Shown: positions 33,977-43,047, counted from the first letter of the stretch. The stretch is DNA of 49,016 nucleotides from Pseudomonas turukhanskensis (GCF_027922365.1 NZ_BSFN01000025.1:1-49016); one strand, 5' to 3'. The notes: generated from the letters alone by a model not told the origin. Numbers and translations: made by a program.

Positions 33977-34631
33977 AGTCAAAACCTCGTTTGGCGCCGA
34001 AGCGGCCGGCCCATTTGAGTGCCAGTTCCAGGCAGATGCTGATCAGCCAATACAGGATGATCACCAGCACGAAGGCCTGGGTGGGAATGAAGTAAGTGGA
34101 CTGCGCCGAGTTGGCGGCGGCGGTCAGTTCCTGCACGGTGATGATGGTCAGGAAGGCGGTGTCCTTGAGGGCGATGATGAGTTGGTTGCCGAGCAGCGGC
34201 CGGGTCTTGATCACCAGTTGCGGCAGAATAATGCGCCAGAACAGCCGCCCCGGCGTAAAGCCATGGGCCAGGGCTGCTTCCACCAAACCGGCTGGCATTA
34301 CCAGGCGGCTGCCACGCAGAATCTCGGCAAAGTAGGCCGCGTGGTAAATGATCAGGCTGATAAAACCGGCGGTCCAGGCGTCCATGCGCACGCCCAACTG
34401 CGGCAGCCCGTAATAGAGCAAGTAAGCCAGGATCAGAAACGGCAAGGTGCGCATCAGGTTTATCAGGGTGCGAATCACCCAGGAAAAACGGTCGCCTGCT
34501 TCCAGCCGGTACACCGCCAGGCAACCCAGCACAAACGCGCACAGCGTCGACAATACAAACAGCACCAGGGTGCCGATCAGGCCGTTGATAAAGGTCTCGC
34601 GGGCTTCCCACAAAATCGTCCATTCAGTCAT
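33969..34631 (-). CDS. Polar amino acid ABC transporter permease 1
   Basis: Inner-membrane permease, 220 aa with about five hydrophobic segments, of the His/Glu/Gln/Arg/opine family. RTLPFLILAYLLYYGLPQLG and the EAA loop EAALAHGFTPGRLFWRIILPQ are typical. Overlaps the ATPase gene by eight bases and lies 12 bases downstream of the second permease. Confidence 0.92.
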   Translation of the reverse strand: MTEWTILWEARETFINGLIGTLVLFVLSTLCAFVLGCLAVYRLEAGDRFSWVIRTLINLMRTLPFLILAYLLYYGLPQLGVRMDAWTAGFISLIIYHAAYFAEILRGSRLVMPAGLVEAALAHGFTPGRLFWRIILPQLVIKTRPLLGNQLIIALKDTAFLTIITVQELTAAANSAQSTYFIPTQAFVLVIILYWLISICLELALKWAGRFGAKRGFDYV

Positions 34632-34643
34632 GGTGTGTCGCCC

Positions 34644-35285
34644 TTACATGGCCAGTCGGTTGGCTTTCTTTTCCGCCATTGCCTGCAGCTTGAGCAACAC
34701 GCTGATGATCAGCATATACAGCAAGGCAGCGCACAGAATCGGCGGCAACGGCTCGTAGGTGACGGCGGAAATCCGGTTGGTCACCCGGGTCAGATCGACG
34801 ATGCCGATCACCGCGATGGCCGGGCTGCCCTTGATCAGAAACGACATCTCATTGACCAGGCCCGGCAGGCTGCTGGTGATCATTTGCGGCAGCATGATGC
34901 GGCGGAAAAACACCCCGCCGGTCATGCCGCAGGCCAGCGCCGCTTCGCGCTGATCGCGGGAAAAACTGAGAAAGGCCGCGCGCCAGATTTCGGCATTGAA
35001 GGCGGCGGTGTTCAACGTCATGGCCACGATGGCGGCGGTGTTGCGGTTCATGTTGATGCCAAACATCGGCGCCGACAAAAACAGGAACAACACAAAGGTC
35101 ACCAGCGGCGTGGCGCGGGCCAGGCTGATGTACAGAACCAGAATCTGGTCAACGAAAGGGATCTTGGCCATGCGCACCAGTGCGACGCCAAGGCCCAGCA
35201 CAACGCCGATGGAAATGGCGATGCCGCAGAGCCACAAGGTGGTCCAGGCGCCTTCCAACAGCAACAACCAGGCTTGACCGTTCAT
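34644..35285 (-). CDS. Polar amino acid ABC transporter permease 2
   Basis: Inner-membrane permease, 213 aa, same family as its neighbour. Visible: LYISLARATPLVTFVLFLF, NTAAFNAEIWRAAFLS and the EAA loop EAALACGMTGGVFFRRIMLPQ. Pairs with permease 1 to form the channel. It begins 246 bases after the binding-protein gene, a gap that contains a palindromic repeat. Confidence 0.92.
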   Translation of the reverse strand: MNGQAWLLLLEGAWTTLWLCGIAISIGVVLGLGVALVRMAKIPFVDQILVLYISLARATPLVTFVLFLFLSAPMFGINMNRNTAAIVAMTLNTAAFNAEIWRAAFLSFSRDQREAALACGMTGGVFFRRIMLPQMITSSLPGLVNEMSFLIKGSPAIAVIGIVDLTRVTNRISAVTYEPLPPILCAALLYMLIISVLLKLQAMAEKKANRLAM

Positions 35286-35531
35286 GCCTCGGCTCCTTAT
35301 TTGAAAACGGGATTAATGCGAGCCAGACCGTGAGTGGTTTTTTTAAGGCTTGGGTGAAACAGAAGCAAAGCGGGGGCCAGGTGTGGGGGTAGAATGAAGA
35401 TGGGTGGTTCGAGTATCCCAACACCACTCACCGTCATTCCCGCGCAGGCGGGAATCCAGAATTGCCCGGCGAACACGGTTCTCCTGACGACTTCCGGGTC
35501 CCCGCCTGCGCGGGGACGAAGGTGTTGGGGC
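35286..35531. repeat. MITE-like palindromic repeat after the binding-protein gene
   Basis: GTCATTCCCGCGCAGGCGGGAATCC-type arm at 35432-35456 and a GGTCCCCGCCTGCGCGGGGACGA-type arm at 35498-35520, each itself a hairpin, separated by about 40 bases. Related to the inner element of the tandem array at 22635-23848. Otherwise nothing coding in this gap. Confidence 0.7.
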
Positions 35532-36419
35532 TTACATCCCCGCCAGCTTGTGAAACTGCTCGACGTTGGTGATCGGCTCTTTGGGCATATCCGGGAACGC
35601 TTCACCGAACCACTTGGTTTGCAGCGCCGCCAGGCGGCCGTTGGCGCGCACTTTGTCCATGAAGCCGGTGAGGAATTTCAACAGCTCAGGGCTGTTCTTC
35701 GGCATCGGCCAGGCAGCGAAACCAGGGCCGGATACCGCGATGCCCTTAGCGAAGGTGTCGCCACGGGTTTTGATCAGGTCATTTACCGAGATCAGCGCGT
35801 TGACCGCGTAATCCAGACGGCCGTTGGCCAGGTCCGCGTACACCTCAGGGTAGGATTGGTACTCAACCACCTTGCCCATCTCGCAGCCTTTTTCTTTCAT
35901 CATCGCCTTGAGCTCAGGCAGGCGAGCGAGCAGGGCGCTACCGGCTTGCACGCCGACAGTTTTGCCGCACAGGCTGGCGATATCGCTGAGGCTCTTGTCG
36001 TCGGCGCGCTTCACGTAATAGTGCTGGGCGCTGGCGAACGGCGGGGTGAAGTTGAACACGCGCAGGCGCTCGTCGGTGACCAGGGCGCCGGTGAAGGCCA
36101 CGTCATACTGGCCGGACGACACCGACGCAAGCAGGCCGGTCCAGGGCAGGATGTCCTGCTTTACATCGATCTTCTGTTCCTTGGCGTAGGCAACCAGGTC
36201 TTCCAGTAGCTCCTTGTGAAAACCCTCCGGCTTGCCGTCGACGATGTAGTTGAACGGTGCGTAGTCATCTTCGGTCGCCACGGTGAGCACGCCTTTGCTC
36301 TTCACCTCATCGAGGTCGGCGTGGGCGAACGGGGCACTGAGTACCAGGGTGGCGAGGGTCAGCTTGCGCAACAGGCCAAGCGATTTGAGGGCCAGCGAAC
36401 CGTTGTTCGTGTGCTTCAT
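35532..36419 (-). CDS. Polar amino acid ABC transporter periplasmic binding protein
   Basis: Secreted binding protein, 295 aa, SBP_bac_3 type. Signal peptide about 1-34 (LTLATLVLSAPFAHA). Ligand-domain blocks: GVLTVATEDDYAPFNYIVDGKPEGF, SGQYDVAFTGALVTDERLRVFNFTPPF, CGKTVGVQAGSALLARL and LANGRLDYAVNALISV. The frame is open to 36587, but the ATG at 36419 begins the signal peptide and has a GGAG site about 9 bases upstream. Divergent from the MocR regulator. Ligand unknown; an acidic or basic amino acid is possible. Confidence 0.92.
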   Translation of the reverse strand: MKHTNNGSLALKSLGLLRKLTLATLVLSAPFAHADLDEVKSKGVLTVATEDDYAPFNYIVDGKPEGFHKELLEDLVAYAKEQKIDVKQDILPWTGLLASVSSGQYDVAFTGALVTDERLRVFNFTPPFASAQHYYVKRADDKSLSDIASLCGKTVGVQAGSALLARLPELKAMMKEKGCEMGKVVEYQSYPEVYADLANGRLDYAVNALISVNDLIKTRGDTFAKGIAVSGPGFAAWPMPKNSPELLKFLTGFMDKVRANGRLAALQTKWFGEAFPDMPKEPITNVEQFHKLAGM

Positions 36420-36499
36420 AAGTGCTGCTCCAGTTGTCGTTAGAAGTTGGCTGGACTCAACCATAGAGAGGGCTGCAAGCGAGGGGATAGGGACAGATT

Positions 36500-36530
36500 T
36501 GGCCATTCGACTGGCCAGTCTTGCGGGCCA
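36500..36530. promoter_or_regulatory. Three GGCCA repeats between transporter and MocR regulator
   Basis: TGGCCA (36500-36505), TGGCCA (36512-36517) and GGGCCA (36525-36530), spaced 12-13 bases, in the 166-base divergent promoter region. MocR regulators such as GabR and PdxR bind direct repeats in the shared promoter region, so these are candidates for the site of the adjacent regulator. Confidence 0.45.
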
Positions 36531-36585
36531 AAACCATGGCGCGCGAATTGCAAAGCTCATCGGTCGGCAAGCGAGAAAACCCACC

Positions 36586-38076
36586 ATGATCGATCACCTG
36601 TTTCATCTGGATTTCGACCACCAGCGTGGCCTTCAGGAGCAACTGCGCGAGTCGCTGGTGTCCACCATTCTCGGCGGCGGCTTCCCGGCAGATGAGCCCT
36701 TGCCGTCGTGCCGCAAACTGTCCCAGCAGCTGTCCATTTCCCGCAACACCGTGGCGCTGGTGTACGAAAGCCTGCTCGACAACGGCTACCTGGTCAGCCG
36801 CCCACGCAGTGGTTACTACCTGCACCCGGACTACTGCGGCGCCGACTTCGACGACAGCGTGCTGCGCACCACCGCGCAGCGCCAACCCGACCACCTAGAG
36901 GATGGCGAGCGTGCACCGAATTGGGCTGCGCGCTTCAAGATGCAGCCCAGCCTGAAGCATGGCGTGCTGCGCCCCAGCAACTGGCCCGGCTTCACCTACC
37001 CGTTTGTTTACGGCCAGCCGATTCGCGACCTGTTTCCGCTGGAGCGCTGGCGCGAGGTGTCGCGCAACACCCTGCGCAGCGAGCGCGACCAAGGCTGGTT
37101 GCGCGACCGTTTCGACCGCGACGATGAAATGCTTATCGAACAACTGCGCACCCGCGTGCTGCCCAAACGCGGCATCTGGGCGCGGCCCGATGAAATTCTG
37201 GTCACCCTCGGCTCGCAAAACGCCTTGTACCTGCTGGCCACACTGCTGATGGGCAAAGGCGTAAAAGTGGCCGTGGAAAACCCCGGCTTTCGCGACGCCT
37301 TGAGCATCTTCGACCTGCAAGGTGCGCACGTGCAGCTGCAAGACATCGACCGTGAAGGGCTGGTGGTCGATTCGCGCCTGAACGACTGCGAATACCTGTA
37401 CGTCACCCCAGGCCACCAGGTGCCCACCGGCATCGCCATGAGCACCGAGCGGCGGGGGCAATTGCTAAAGCAGATTCGTGAGCACGATCAGGTGCTGATC
37501 GAAGACGACTACGACGCCGAACTGAACCTCGACAACCACCCGCAGCCGGCGTTGAAAGCCAGCGATAGCCAGGGACGAGTGATTTACCTGAGCAGCCTGT
37601 CCAAAGCGTTTTCGCCGGGGTTGCGCATGGGCTACATGGTGGCCGATGCCGAGCTGATTGATGAGCTACGGGCGTTGCGGCGGCTGATGTACCGGCATCC
37701 GCCACTGAACAACCAGCGGATGTTGGCGGAGTTTCTTGCGCAGGGGCATTACGACGCGCATCTGCGCAGATTCCGTGAAGAGCATGCGCGGCGGCGTGAG
37801 ACGTTGAGCCTGGCGCTGCGTGAAGAACTGCCGGGGTGTGAGCATGTGGGTAGCCCCGGGGCGAGTGCCTTCTGGCTGGCGGCGCCGCAGGGGGTGGATA
37901 CACAGAAGCTGGCCTGGGCGGCGGCGCAGCAGAGCGTGTTGATTGAGTCGGGGGCGCAGTTTTTCTTTGGACAGCATGTGCCGGTGAATTTTATGCGCTT
38001 GGGGTTTCATGCGATTGATTCGGAGCGGATTCGGCCGGGGATTCGGGTGTTGGCGCAGGTGTTAGAGCGGATGTGA
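36586..38076 (+). CDS. MocR-family transcriptional regulator (GntR HTH plus aminotransferase domain)
   Basis: Two-domain regulator of 496 aa. N-terminal GntR winged helix (about 13-80: LPSCRKLSQQLSISRNTVALVYESLLDNGYLVSRPRSGYYL), linker, then a fold-type I aminotransferase domain with the PLP lysine K340 in SSLSKAFSPGLRMGY. Such proteins sense PLP and an amino compound. The frame runs open from 36283, but that stretch overlaps the binding-protein gene; ATG 36586 starts the family-type MIDHLFHLDF. Divergent from the amino acid importer, which it probably controls. Confidence 0.93.
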   Translation: MIDHLFHLDFDHQRGLQEQLRESLVSTILGGGFPADEPLPSCRKLSQQLSISRNTVALVYESLLDNGYLVSRPRSGYYLHPDYCGADFDDSVLRTTAQRQPDHLEDGERAPNWAARFKMQPSLKHGVLRPSNWPGFTYPFVYGQPIRDLFPLERWREVSRNTLRSERDQGWLRDRFDRDDEMLIEQLRTRVLPKRGIWARPDEILVTLGSQNALYLLATLLMGKGVKVAVENPGFRDALSIFDLQGAHVQLQDIDREGLVVDSRLNDCEYLYVTPGHQVPTGIAMSTERRGQLLKQIREHDQVLIEDDYDAELNLDNHPQPALKASDSQGRVIYLSSLSKAFSPGLRMGYMVADAELIDELRALRRLMYRHPPLNNQRMLAEFLAQGHYDAHLRRFREEHARRRETLSLALREELPGCEHVGSPGASAFWLAAPQGVDTQKLAWAAAQQSVLIESGAQFFFGQHVPVNFMRLGFHAIDSERIRPGIRVLAQVLERM

Positions 38077-38094
38077 TTGCTCGTGGTTGGGTGG

Positions 38095-38815
38095 TGTTCT
38101 TCTTTGTCGCGTTTGCGGGAAGTTTTATTTCGCGCCTTACGCGCGAGTTTCTTTTTCCAGTCGTCGGAATGCCGCACTATAAAAAAGAAACCAAAAAATC
38201 TTGCCCCCACCTTGGGTTTTCACTGCGTGAAAAGTTCCCTCGCTCAAGGGGCGGGCAGATCAAGATCAAAAGCAGATCAAGTTCCCCTCGCCTAGCCGGC
38301 CGCCCCCGACCCTCTCCCGCACGCGGGAGAGGGGGCTGCTTCTCGTAGGGGCCAGGGGGCGGCCATCCGATTGCTGGCGAAGCCTGGAAAAGGTAATTCC
38401 AATCCTACGTTTGCAGGGTTCGCTAGCAAGCTAGCTCCTACAAGATCAAACGCGGTCGTCGCCCTACGTCACCCCTCGCCCGCTAGGCCGGCCGGGCAGG
38501 CGAGAGGGGCCGGGGGTGAGGGGCTGTTGATCTGGCTTTTGATCTACCGCTTGTGATCTACCCGCCCCTTGAGCGCCAGGCCGAGTGGAGTCGTTGCGTA
38601 AGGGGTCGTAGCGGCCGGGAGCCGCGAAGAGGGATGAGGGCCATGGATGGCCCTTCAGCCCGGCCCCTGGAGCAACGACGGAGTGAGGAAAGTTTTCACG
38701 CAGTGAAAACCCCAGGTAGGGGCAAGCCCTTTTGGTTTCTTTTATGGCGACTGATAAAAGAAACTCGCGCGTAAGGCGCGAAACAAAACGCCCAGCGCAC
38801 GCGCCAATGAGTTCC
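38095..38815. repeat. Long composite repeat, copy C: a 700-base imperfect palindrome
   Basis: The left arm (about 38113-38250: TTTCGCGCCTTACGCGCGAG, CTTGCCCCCACCTTGGG, TTTTCACTGCGTGAAAA) is repeated in reverse on the right (about 38560-38795: TTTTCACGCAGTGAAAACC, AGGTAGGGGCAAG, CTCGCGCGTAAGGCGCGAAA). Inside are two CCCTCTCCCGC-type elements and a GCTAGCAAGCTAGCTCCTACA hairpin near 38420. It lies between the convergent MocR and mscL genes. Small open frames here belong to the repeat. Confidence 0.8.
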
Positions 38816-38865
38816 AACACCTCACCCCAAGCAAACAAAACCATGGCGCCGAAGCGCCACAAAAA

Positions 38866-39300
38866 TCAAAGCGGCTGATGCTTATCCACACCCGGCGGCA
38901 CCACCTGCTGCTCGGACTTCAACAAATCCCGAATCTCCGCCAACAACACCACCTCAGCCGTCGGCGCAGCCGGCGCCTTGGCCTGTTCTTTATGCAACTT
39001 GTTGATCACCTTCACGCCCATAAAAATGGCAAAGGCAACGATCAGAAAGTCCAGGCAGGTTTGCAGAAATTTGCCGTAGGCCAGCAACACAGCAGGCTTG
39101 TCGTCCACCGCCGCACGCAGGGTAATGGCCAGGTCAGAGAAGTCCACGCCGCCGATCAATAACCCCAATGGCGGCATGATCACATCGCCCACGAACGACG
39201 ACACAATCTTGCCGAACGCCGCGCCAATGATGATACCGACCGCCATATCGACGACATTACCTTTGACGGCAAAGGCTTTGAATTCACTGAGTATGCTCAT
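38866..39300 (-). CDS. mscL: Large-conductance mechanosensitive channel
   Basis: Inner-membrane pentameric channel that opens on hypo-osmotic shock, 144 aa. First membrane helix FAVKGNVVDMAVGIIIGAAFGKIVSSFV with the gate region, periplasmic loop, second helix FLQTCLDFLIVAFAIFMGVK, and a C-terminal helical bundle segment (EVVLLAEIRDLLKSE). The ATG at 39300 is the family start; an upstream extension of 24 codons is not conserved in character. Confidence 0.96.
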   Translation of the reverse strand: MSILSEFKAFAVKGNVVDMAVGIIIGAAFGKIVSSFVGDVIMPPLGLLIGGVDFSDLAITLRAAVDDKPAVLLAYGKFLQTCLDFLIVAFAIFMGVKVINKLHKEQAKAPAAPTAEVVLLAEIRDLLKSEQQVVPPGVDKHQPL

Positions 39301-39461
39301 AGATGGACTCCCTGTTACTGATGATGTTTGGAGGGCAGTGTAGAGCAGCGCTTTGGCGACTCCCAGCTTCAAGTGACCGACCTGGGCGCTCAGTGTTCCC
39401 CGTTTTTGCCTCTGGTCTAGGCTGTAGGGGTTAATCCACCTACCGCGACAGGAGACGGCTT

Positions 39462-39710
39462 ATGACCCTTGAACACCACCCGCTGCATCAGGAGTTCCCC
39501 GAGTTTCAGGGCGAGTTGCAACGGCTGCTGGGCCAGGATGCACACTTCAGCAAGCTCGCTGCCGACTACTCGGCGTTGGATAAACAGATTTTTCAGGTCG
39601 AGGACGGTCGACAGGCCATGGACGATATGGCGCTCAAGGCGCTGAAGAATGAACGGGTCAAACTCAATCTGGAAATCGCCAGGCAACTGCAGGCCGCCAG
39701 TAAGGCCTGA
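39462..39710 (+). CDS. YdcH/DUF465 family small protein
   Basis: Small helical protein, 82 aa, of the DUF465 (YdcH) family: HPLHQEFPEFQGELQRLLGQDAHFSKLAADYSALDKQIFQVEDG followed by LKALKNERVKLNLEIARQLQ. Function unknown; the sequence predicts a two-helix coiled coil. A clear AGGAGA site precedes the ATG. It stands 63 bases before radA on the same strand. Confidence 0.88.
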   Translation: MTLEHHPLHQEFPEFQGELQRLLGQDAHFSKLAADYSALDKQIFQVEDGRQAMDDMALKALKNERVKLNLEIARQLQAASKA

Positions 39711-39772
39711 CAACCGAGCCACCGGCGCCGGTAGCTGAGCTATCATCGGCGCTTTTCGGCAAGGGGGTTGAG

Positions 39773-41140
39773 ATGGCCAAGGCCAAGCGTATGTATGGCT
39801 GCACCGAATGCGGTGCGACCTTCCCCAAGTGGGCCGGCCAGTGCGGCGAGTGCGGCGCCTGGAACACCCTGGTGGAGAGCATGATCGAGGTGGGCAGCGA
39901 AACGGCTGCCAGCGGTCGTGCCGGCTGGGCCGGGCAACAGGCACAACTGAAAACCCTGGCCGAAGTCAGCGTGGAAGAAATGCCGCGCTTTTCCACGGCC
40001 TCGGCCGAGCTGGACCGCGTGCTCGGCGGCGGCCTGGTCGATGGCTCGGTGGTGCTGATTGGCGGCGACCCCGGCATTGGCAAGTCCACCATCCTGCTGC
40101 AAACCCTCTGCAACATTGCCACGCGTATGCCGGCTCTGTACGTCACCGGTGAGGAATCCCAACAGCAAGTGGCCATGCGCGCCCGCCGTCTGGGGTTGCC
40201 GGAAGACAAGCTCAAGGTGATGACCGAAACCTGCATCGAGCAGATCATCGCCACGGCCAAGATCGAAAAACCCAAGGTTATGGTGATCGACTCGATCCAG
40301 ACGATCTTCACCGAGCAGTTGCAATCGGCTCCTGGCGGCGTCGCCCAGGTGCGCGAGAGTGCGGCCCTGCTGGTGCGTTATGCCAAGCAGAGCGGCACGG
40401 CGATTTTCCTGGTGGGCCATGTGACCAAGGAAGGCGCGCTGGCGGGCCCGCGCGTGCTGGAGCATATGGTGGACACCGTGTTGTATTTCGAAGGCGAGTC
40501 CGACGGCCGCTACCGCTTGCTGCGGGCGGTGAAAAATCGTTTTGGCGCGGTGAACGAACTAGGCGTGTTCGCCATGACGGATCGGGGCTTGAAGGAAGTG
40601 TCCAACCCCTCGGCCATCTTTCTCACCCGCGCCCAGGAAGAAGTGCCGGGCAGTGTGGTAATGGCGACGTGGGAAGGCACCCGGCCGATGCTGATCGAGG
40701 TGCAGGCTCTGGTCGATACCAGCCACCTGGCCAACCCGCGCCGGGTAACCGTCGGGTTGGACCAGAACCGGTTGGCCATGCTGCTGGCGGTGCTGCACCG
40801 CCACGGTGGTATTCCAACCCACGATCAGGACGTGTTCCTCAACGTGGTGGGCGGGGTGAAGGTGATGGAGACCGCCTCCGACCTGGCGTTGATGGCGGCG
40901 GTGATGTCCAGCCTGCGCAACCGGCCGTTACCCCATGATTTGCTGGTGTTCGGAGAGGTGGGGTTGTCGGGTGAAGTGCGCCCGGTGCCGAGCGGTCAGG
41001 AGCGTTTGAAGGAGGCGGGCAAACATGGCTTCAAGCGCGCCATTGTGCCCAAAGGCAATGCGCCGAAGGAGGCCCCGGCTGGGCTGCAGATTATTGCCGT
41101 GACGCGTCTGGAGCAGGCGTTGGATGCGTTGTTCGAGTAA
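39773..41140 (+). CDS. radA: DNA repair protein RadA (Sms)
   Basis: Branch-migration ATPase acting in homologous recombination, 455 aa. N-terminal zinc finger C10-x2-C13 and C24-x2-C27, Walker A GGDPGIGKST (97-106), Walker B VMVIDSIQT, the RadA-specific KNRFG motif (about 253-257), and a C-terminal Lon-protease-like domain (MLLAVLHRHGGIPTHDQDVFLNVVGGVK ... GEVGLSGEVRPV). The standard length and all domains are intact. Confidence 0.97.
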   Translation: MAKAKRMYGCTECGATFPKWAGQCGECGAWNTLVESMIEVGSETAASGRAGWAGQQAQLKTLAEVSVEEMPRFSTASAELDRVLGGGLVDGSVVLIGGDPGIGKSTILLQTLCNIATRMPALYVTGEESQQQVAMRARRLGLPEDKLKVMTETCIEQIIATAKIEKPKVMVIDSIQTIFTEQLQSAPGGVAQVRESAALLVRYAKQSGTAIFLVGHVTKEGALAGPRVLEHMVDTVLYFEGESDGRYRLLRAVKNRFGAVNELGVFAMTDRGLKEVSNPSAIFLTRAQEEVPGSVVMATWEGTRPMLIEVQALVDTSHLANPRRVTVGLDQNRLAMLLAVLHRHGGIPTHDQDVFLNVVGGVKVMETASDLALMAAVMSSLRNRPLPHDLLVFGEVGLSGEVRPVPSGQERLKEAGKHGFKRAIVPKGNAPKEAPAGLQIIAVTRLEQALDALFE

Positions 41141-41145
41141 GGGCT

Positions 41146-41168
41146 ATCGAGGTTAAAGCCTCTCCCAC
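41146..41168. repeat. Half copy of family H repeat after radA
   Basis: ATCGAGGTTAAAGCCTCTCC, one arm of the repeat seen complete at 10011-10071; the second arm is missing. Confidence 0.5.
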
Positions 41169-41239
41169 GATGGACCGCCTATCTGTTCAGAACAGGCATC
41201 AAACTCGATGCCTGGAAAAATATATGTAACCTGAACAAA

Positions 41240-41307
41240 AAACGGAGCCCTGCCAGGCCGCTTAACCGAGCGCAGCAGGTTTCACACGGCCTGCTGCGGC
41301 TCCGTTT
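41240..41307. terminator. Bidirectional terminator between radA and ettA
   Basis: AAACGGAGCC (41240-41249) pairs with GGCTCCGTTT (41298-41307), with an inner GCAGCAGG/CCTGCTGC stem (41272-41279/41290-41297). T-runs follow on both strands (GTTTTTTC on plus; TTTTTTGTTC on minus), so it can end both convergent genes. Confidence 0.75.
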
Positions 41308-41331
41308 GCTGTTTTTTCATCAACCTCGCGC

Positions 41332-42999
41332 TTATTGCGCCAGCTTTTTGTGCCGTACGCGGTGCGGTTGGGCAGCGGCATCGCCGAGGCGTTTTTTGCG
41401 GTCGGCTTCGTACTCGGTGTAGTTGCCTTCGAAGAACACGGCTTGCGAGTCGTCTTCGTACGCCAGGATGTGAGTGGCCACGCGGTCCAGGAACCACCGA
41501 TCGTGGGAGATCACAATGGCGGCGCCAGGGAAGTCCAGCAGGGCTTCTTCAAGCGAGCGCAGGGTTTCAACGTCGAGGTCGTTGGACGGTTCGTCGAGCA
41601 GCAGCACGTTGGCGCCCTCTTTCAAGGTCAACGCCAGGTGCAGGCGGCCACGCTCACCACCGGAGAGGTCCTTGACGAATTTCTGCTGGTCGCCGCCTTT
41701 GAAGTTGAAGCGGCCCACGTAGGTACGCGATGGCACCTCGTAGTTGCCGATCTTGATCATGTCGGAACCATCGGAAACCATTTCCCACACGGTCTTGTTG
41801 CCGTCCAGGTCGTCGCGGCTCTGGTCGACGCACGCGAGTTTGACGGTTTCGCCCACTTCGATGCTGCCAGAGTCCGGGGTTTCCTTGCCCATCAGCATGC
41901 GGAACAGGGTCGACTTACCGGCACCGTTACCGCCGATCACGCCAACAATGGCGCCCTTGGGCATGCTGAACGACAGGTTGTCGATCAGCGCGCGGTCGCC
42001 GTAGCCCTTGCTGACGTTGACGAAGTCGATGACTTTGTCGCCCAGACGCGGGCCCGCCGGGATGTAGATTTCGTTGGTCTCGCTGCGCTTCTGGAATTCC
42101 TGCGATTGCATTTCTTCGAAGCGTTGCAGACGGGCCTTGGACTTGGACTGGCGGGCTTTGGCGCCTTTGCGCACCCACTCCAGCTCTTCCTTCATGGCCT
42201 TCTCGTGCGCCGACTGCTGCTTGGACTCTTGCGCCAAGCGGTCGGACTTGGCTTCCAGCCAGCCGGAGTAGTTGCCTTCGTACGGAATGCCGGCGCCGCG
42301 GTCGAGCTCCAGAATCCAGCCGGCAACGTTGTCGAGGAAGTAACGGTCGTGCGTGATTGCCACGACGGTGCCCGGGAAGTCGTGCAGGAAGTGTTCGAGC
42401 CAGGCCACCGAGTCGGCGTCCAGGTGGTTGGTGGGTTCGTCGAGCAGCAGCATGTCCGGGGCGGACAGCAGCAGACGGCAGAGGGCCACGCGGCGCTTTT
42501 CACCACCGGAGAGGTGCACCACCTTGGCATCCCACGCGGGCAGGCGCAGCGCGTCGGCCGCGACTTCCAACTGGCGCTCCAGGTTGTGACCGTCAGCGGC
42601 TTGCAGAATGGCTTCCAGCTTGCCTTGCTCGGCAGCCAGGGCGTCGAAGTCTGCGTCAGGTTCGGCGTAGGCGGCGTAGACCTCGTCCAGGCGGGCCTGG
42701 GCGTTCTTGATCACGCTGACGGCTTCTTCCACCACCTCGCGCACGGTCTTTTCCGGATCCAGCTGTGGCTCTTGCGGCAGGTAGCCGATATTCAGGTCGG
42801 GCATGGCGCGGGCTTCACCGTTGAACTCGGTGTCAACGCCGGCCATGATTTTCAGCAAGGTGGATTTACCCGAACCGTTGAGGCCGAGTACGCCGATCTT
42901 GGCGCCTGGGAAGAAGGACAGTGAGATGTTTTTCAGGATTTCCCGCTTCGGCGGCACTACTTTGCCCAGCCGATGCATGGTGTAGACGTATTGAGCCAA
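41332..42999 (-). CDS. ettA: Energy-dependent translational throttle protein EttA (ABC-F ATPase)
   Basis: Ribosome-binding ABC-F protein that gates early elongation according to ATP/ADP, 555 aa. Two ABC domains: GLNGSGKST (39-47), LSGGEKRRVALCRLL and LLLDEPTNHLD; then the helical P-site tRNA-interaction linker (KEELEWVRKGAKARQSKSKARLQRFEEM); then GGNGAGKST, LSGGERGRLHLALTL and LLLDEPSNDLD. The start is TTG at 42999 (family N-terminus MAQYVYTMHRLGKVVPPKREIL) with AAGGAG 9 bases upstream. A strong promoter lies at 43048-43075. The opposite strand has a long open frame (41335-42924), a shadow caused by codon bias. Confidence 0.97.
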   Translation of the reverse strand: MAQYVYTMHRLGKVVPPKREILKNISLSFFPGAKIGVLGLNGSGKSTLLKIMAGVDTEFNGEARAMPDLNIGYLPQEPQLDPEKTVREVVEEAVSVIKNAQARLDEVYAAYAEPDADFDALAAEQGKLEAILQAADGHNLERQLEVAADALRLPAWDAKVVHLSGGEKRRVALCRLLLSAPDMLLLDEPTNHLDADSVAWLEHFLHDFPGTVVAITHDRYFLDNVAGWILELDRGAGIPYEGNYSGWLEAKSDRLAQESKQQSAHEKAMKEELEWVRKGAKARQSKSKARLQRFEEMQSQEFQKRSETNEIYIPAGPRLGDKVIDFVNVSKGYGDRALIDNLSFSMPKGAIVGVIGGNGAGKSTLFRMLMGKETPDSGSIEVGETVKLACVDQSRDDLDGNKTVWEMVSDGSDMIKIGNYEVPSRTYVGRFNFKGGDQQKFVKDLSGGERGRLHLALTLKEGANVLLLDEPSNDLDVETLRSLEEALLDFPGAAIVISHDRWFLDRVATHILAYEDDSQAVFFEGNYTEYEADRKKRLGDAAAQPHRVRHKKLAQ

Positions 43000-43047
43000 A
43001 ATGTAGCACTCCTTAATAAAAGTAAATAACCAAGCTGAAAGACCATC

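Noticed and set aside
33780..35333. A 517-codon plus-strand frame across the ABC transporter genes.
   Set aside because: Antisense to three well-supported genes, low complexity rich in Gln, His and Gly, no ribosome site.
41335..42924. A 529-codon open frame on the plus strand opposite ettA.
   Set aside because: It lies wholly antisense to an intact ABC-F gene, its translation shows no family features, and GC-rich codon bias produces such shadows.
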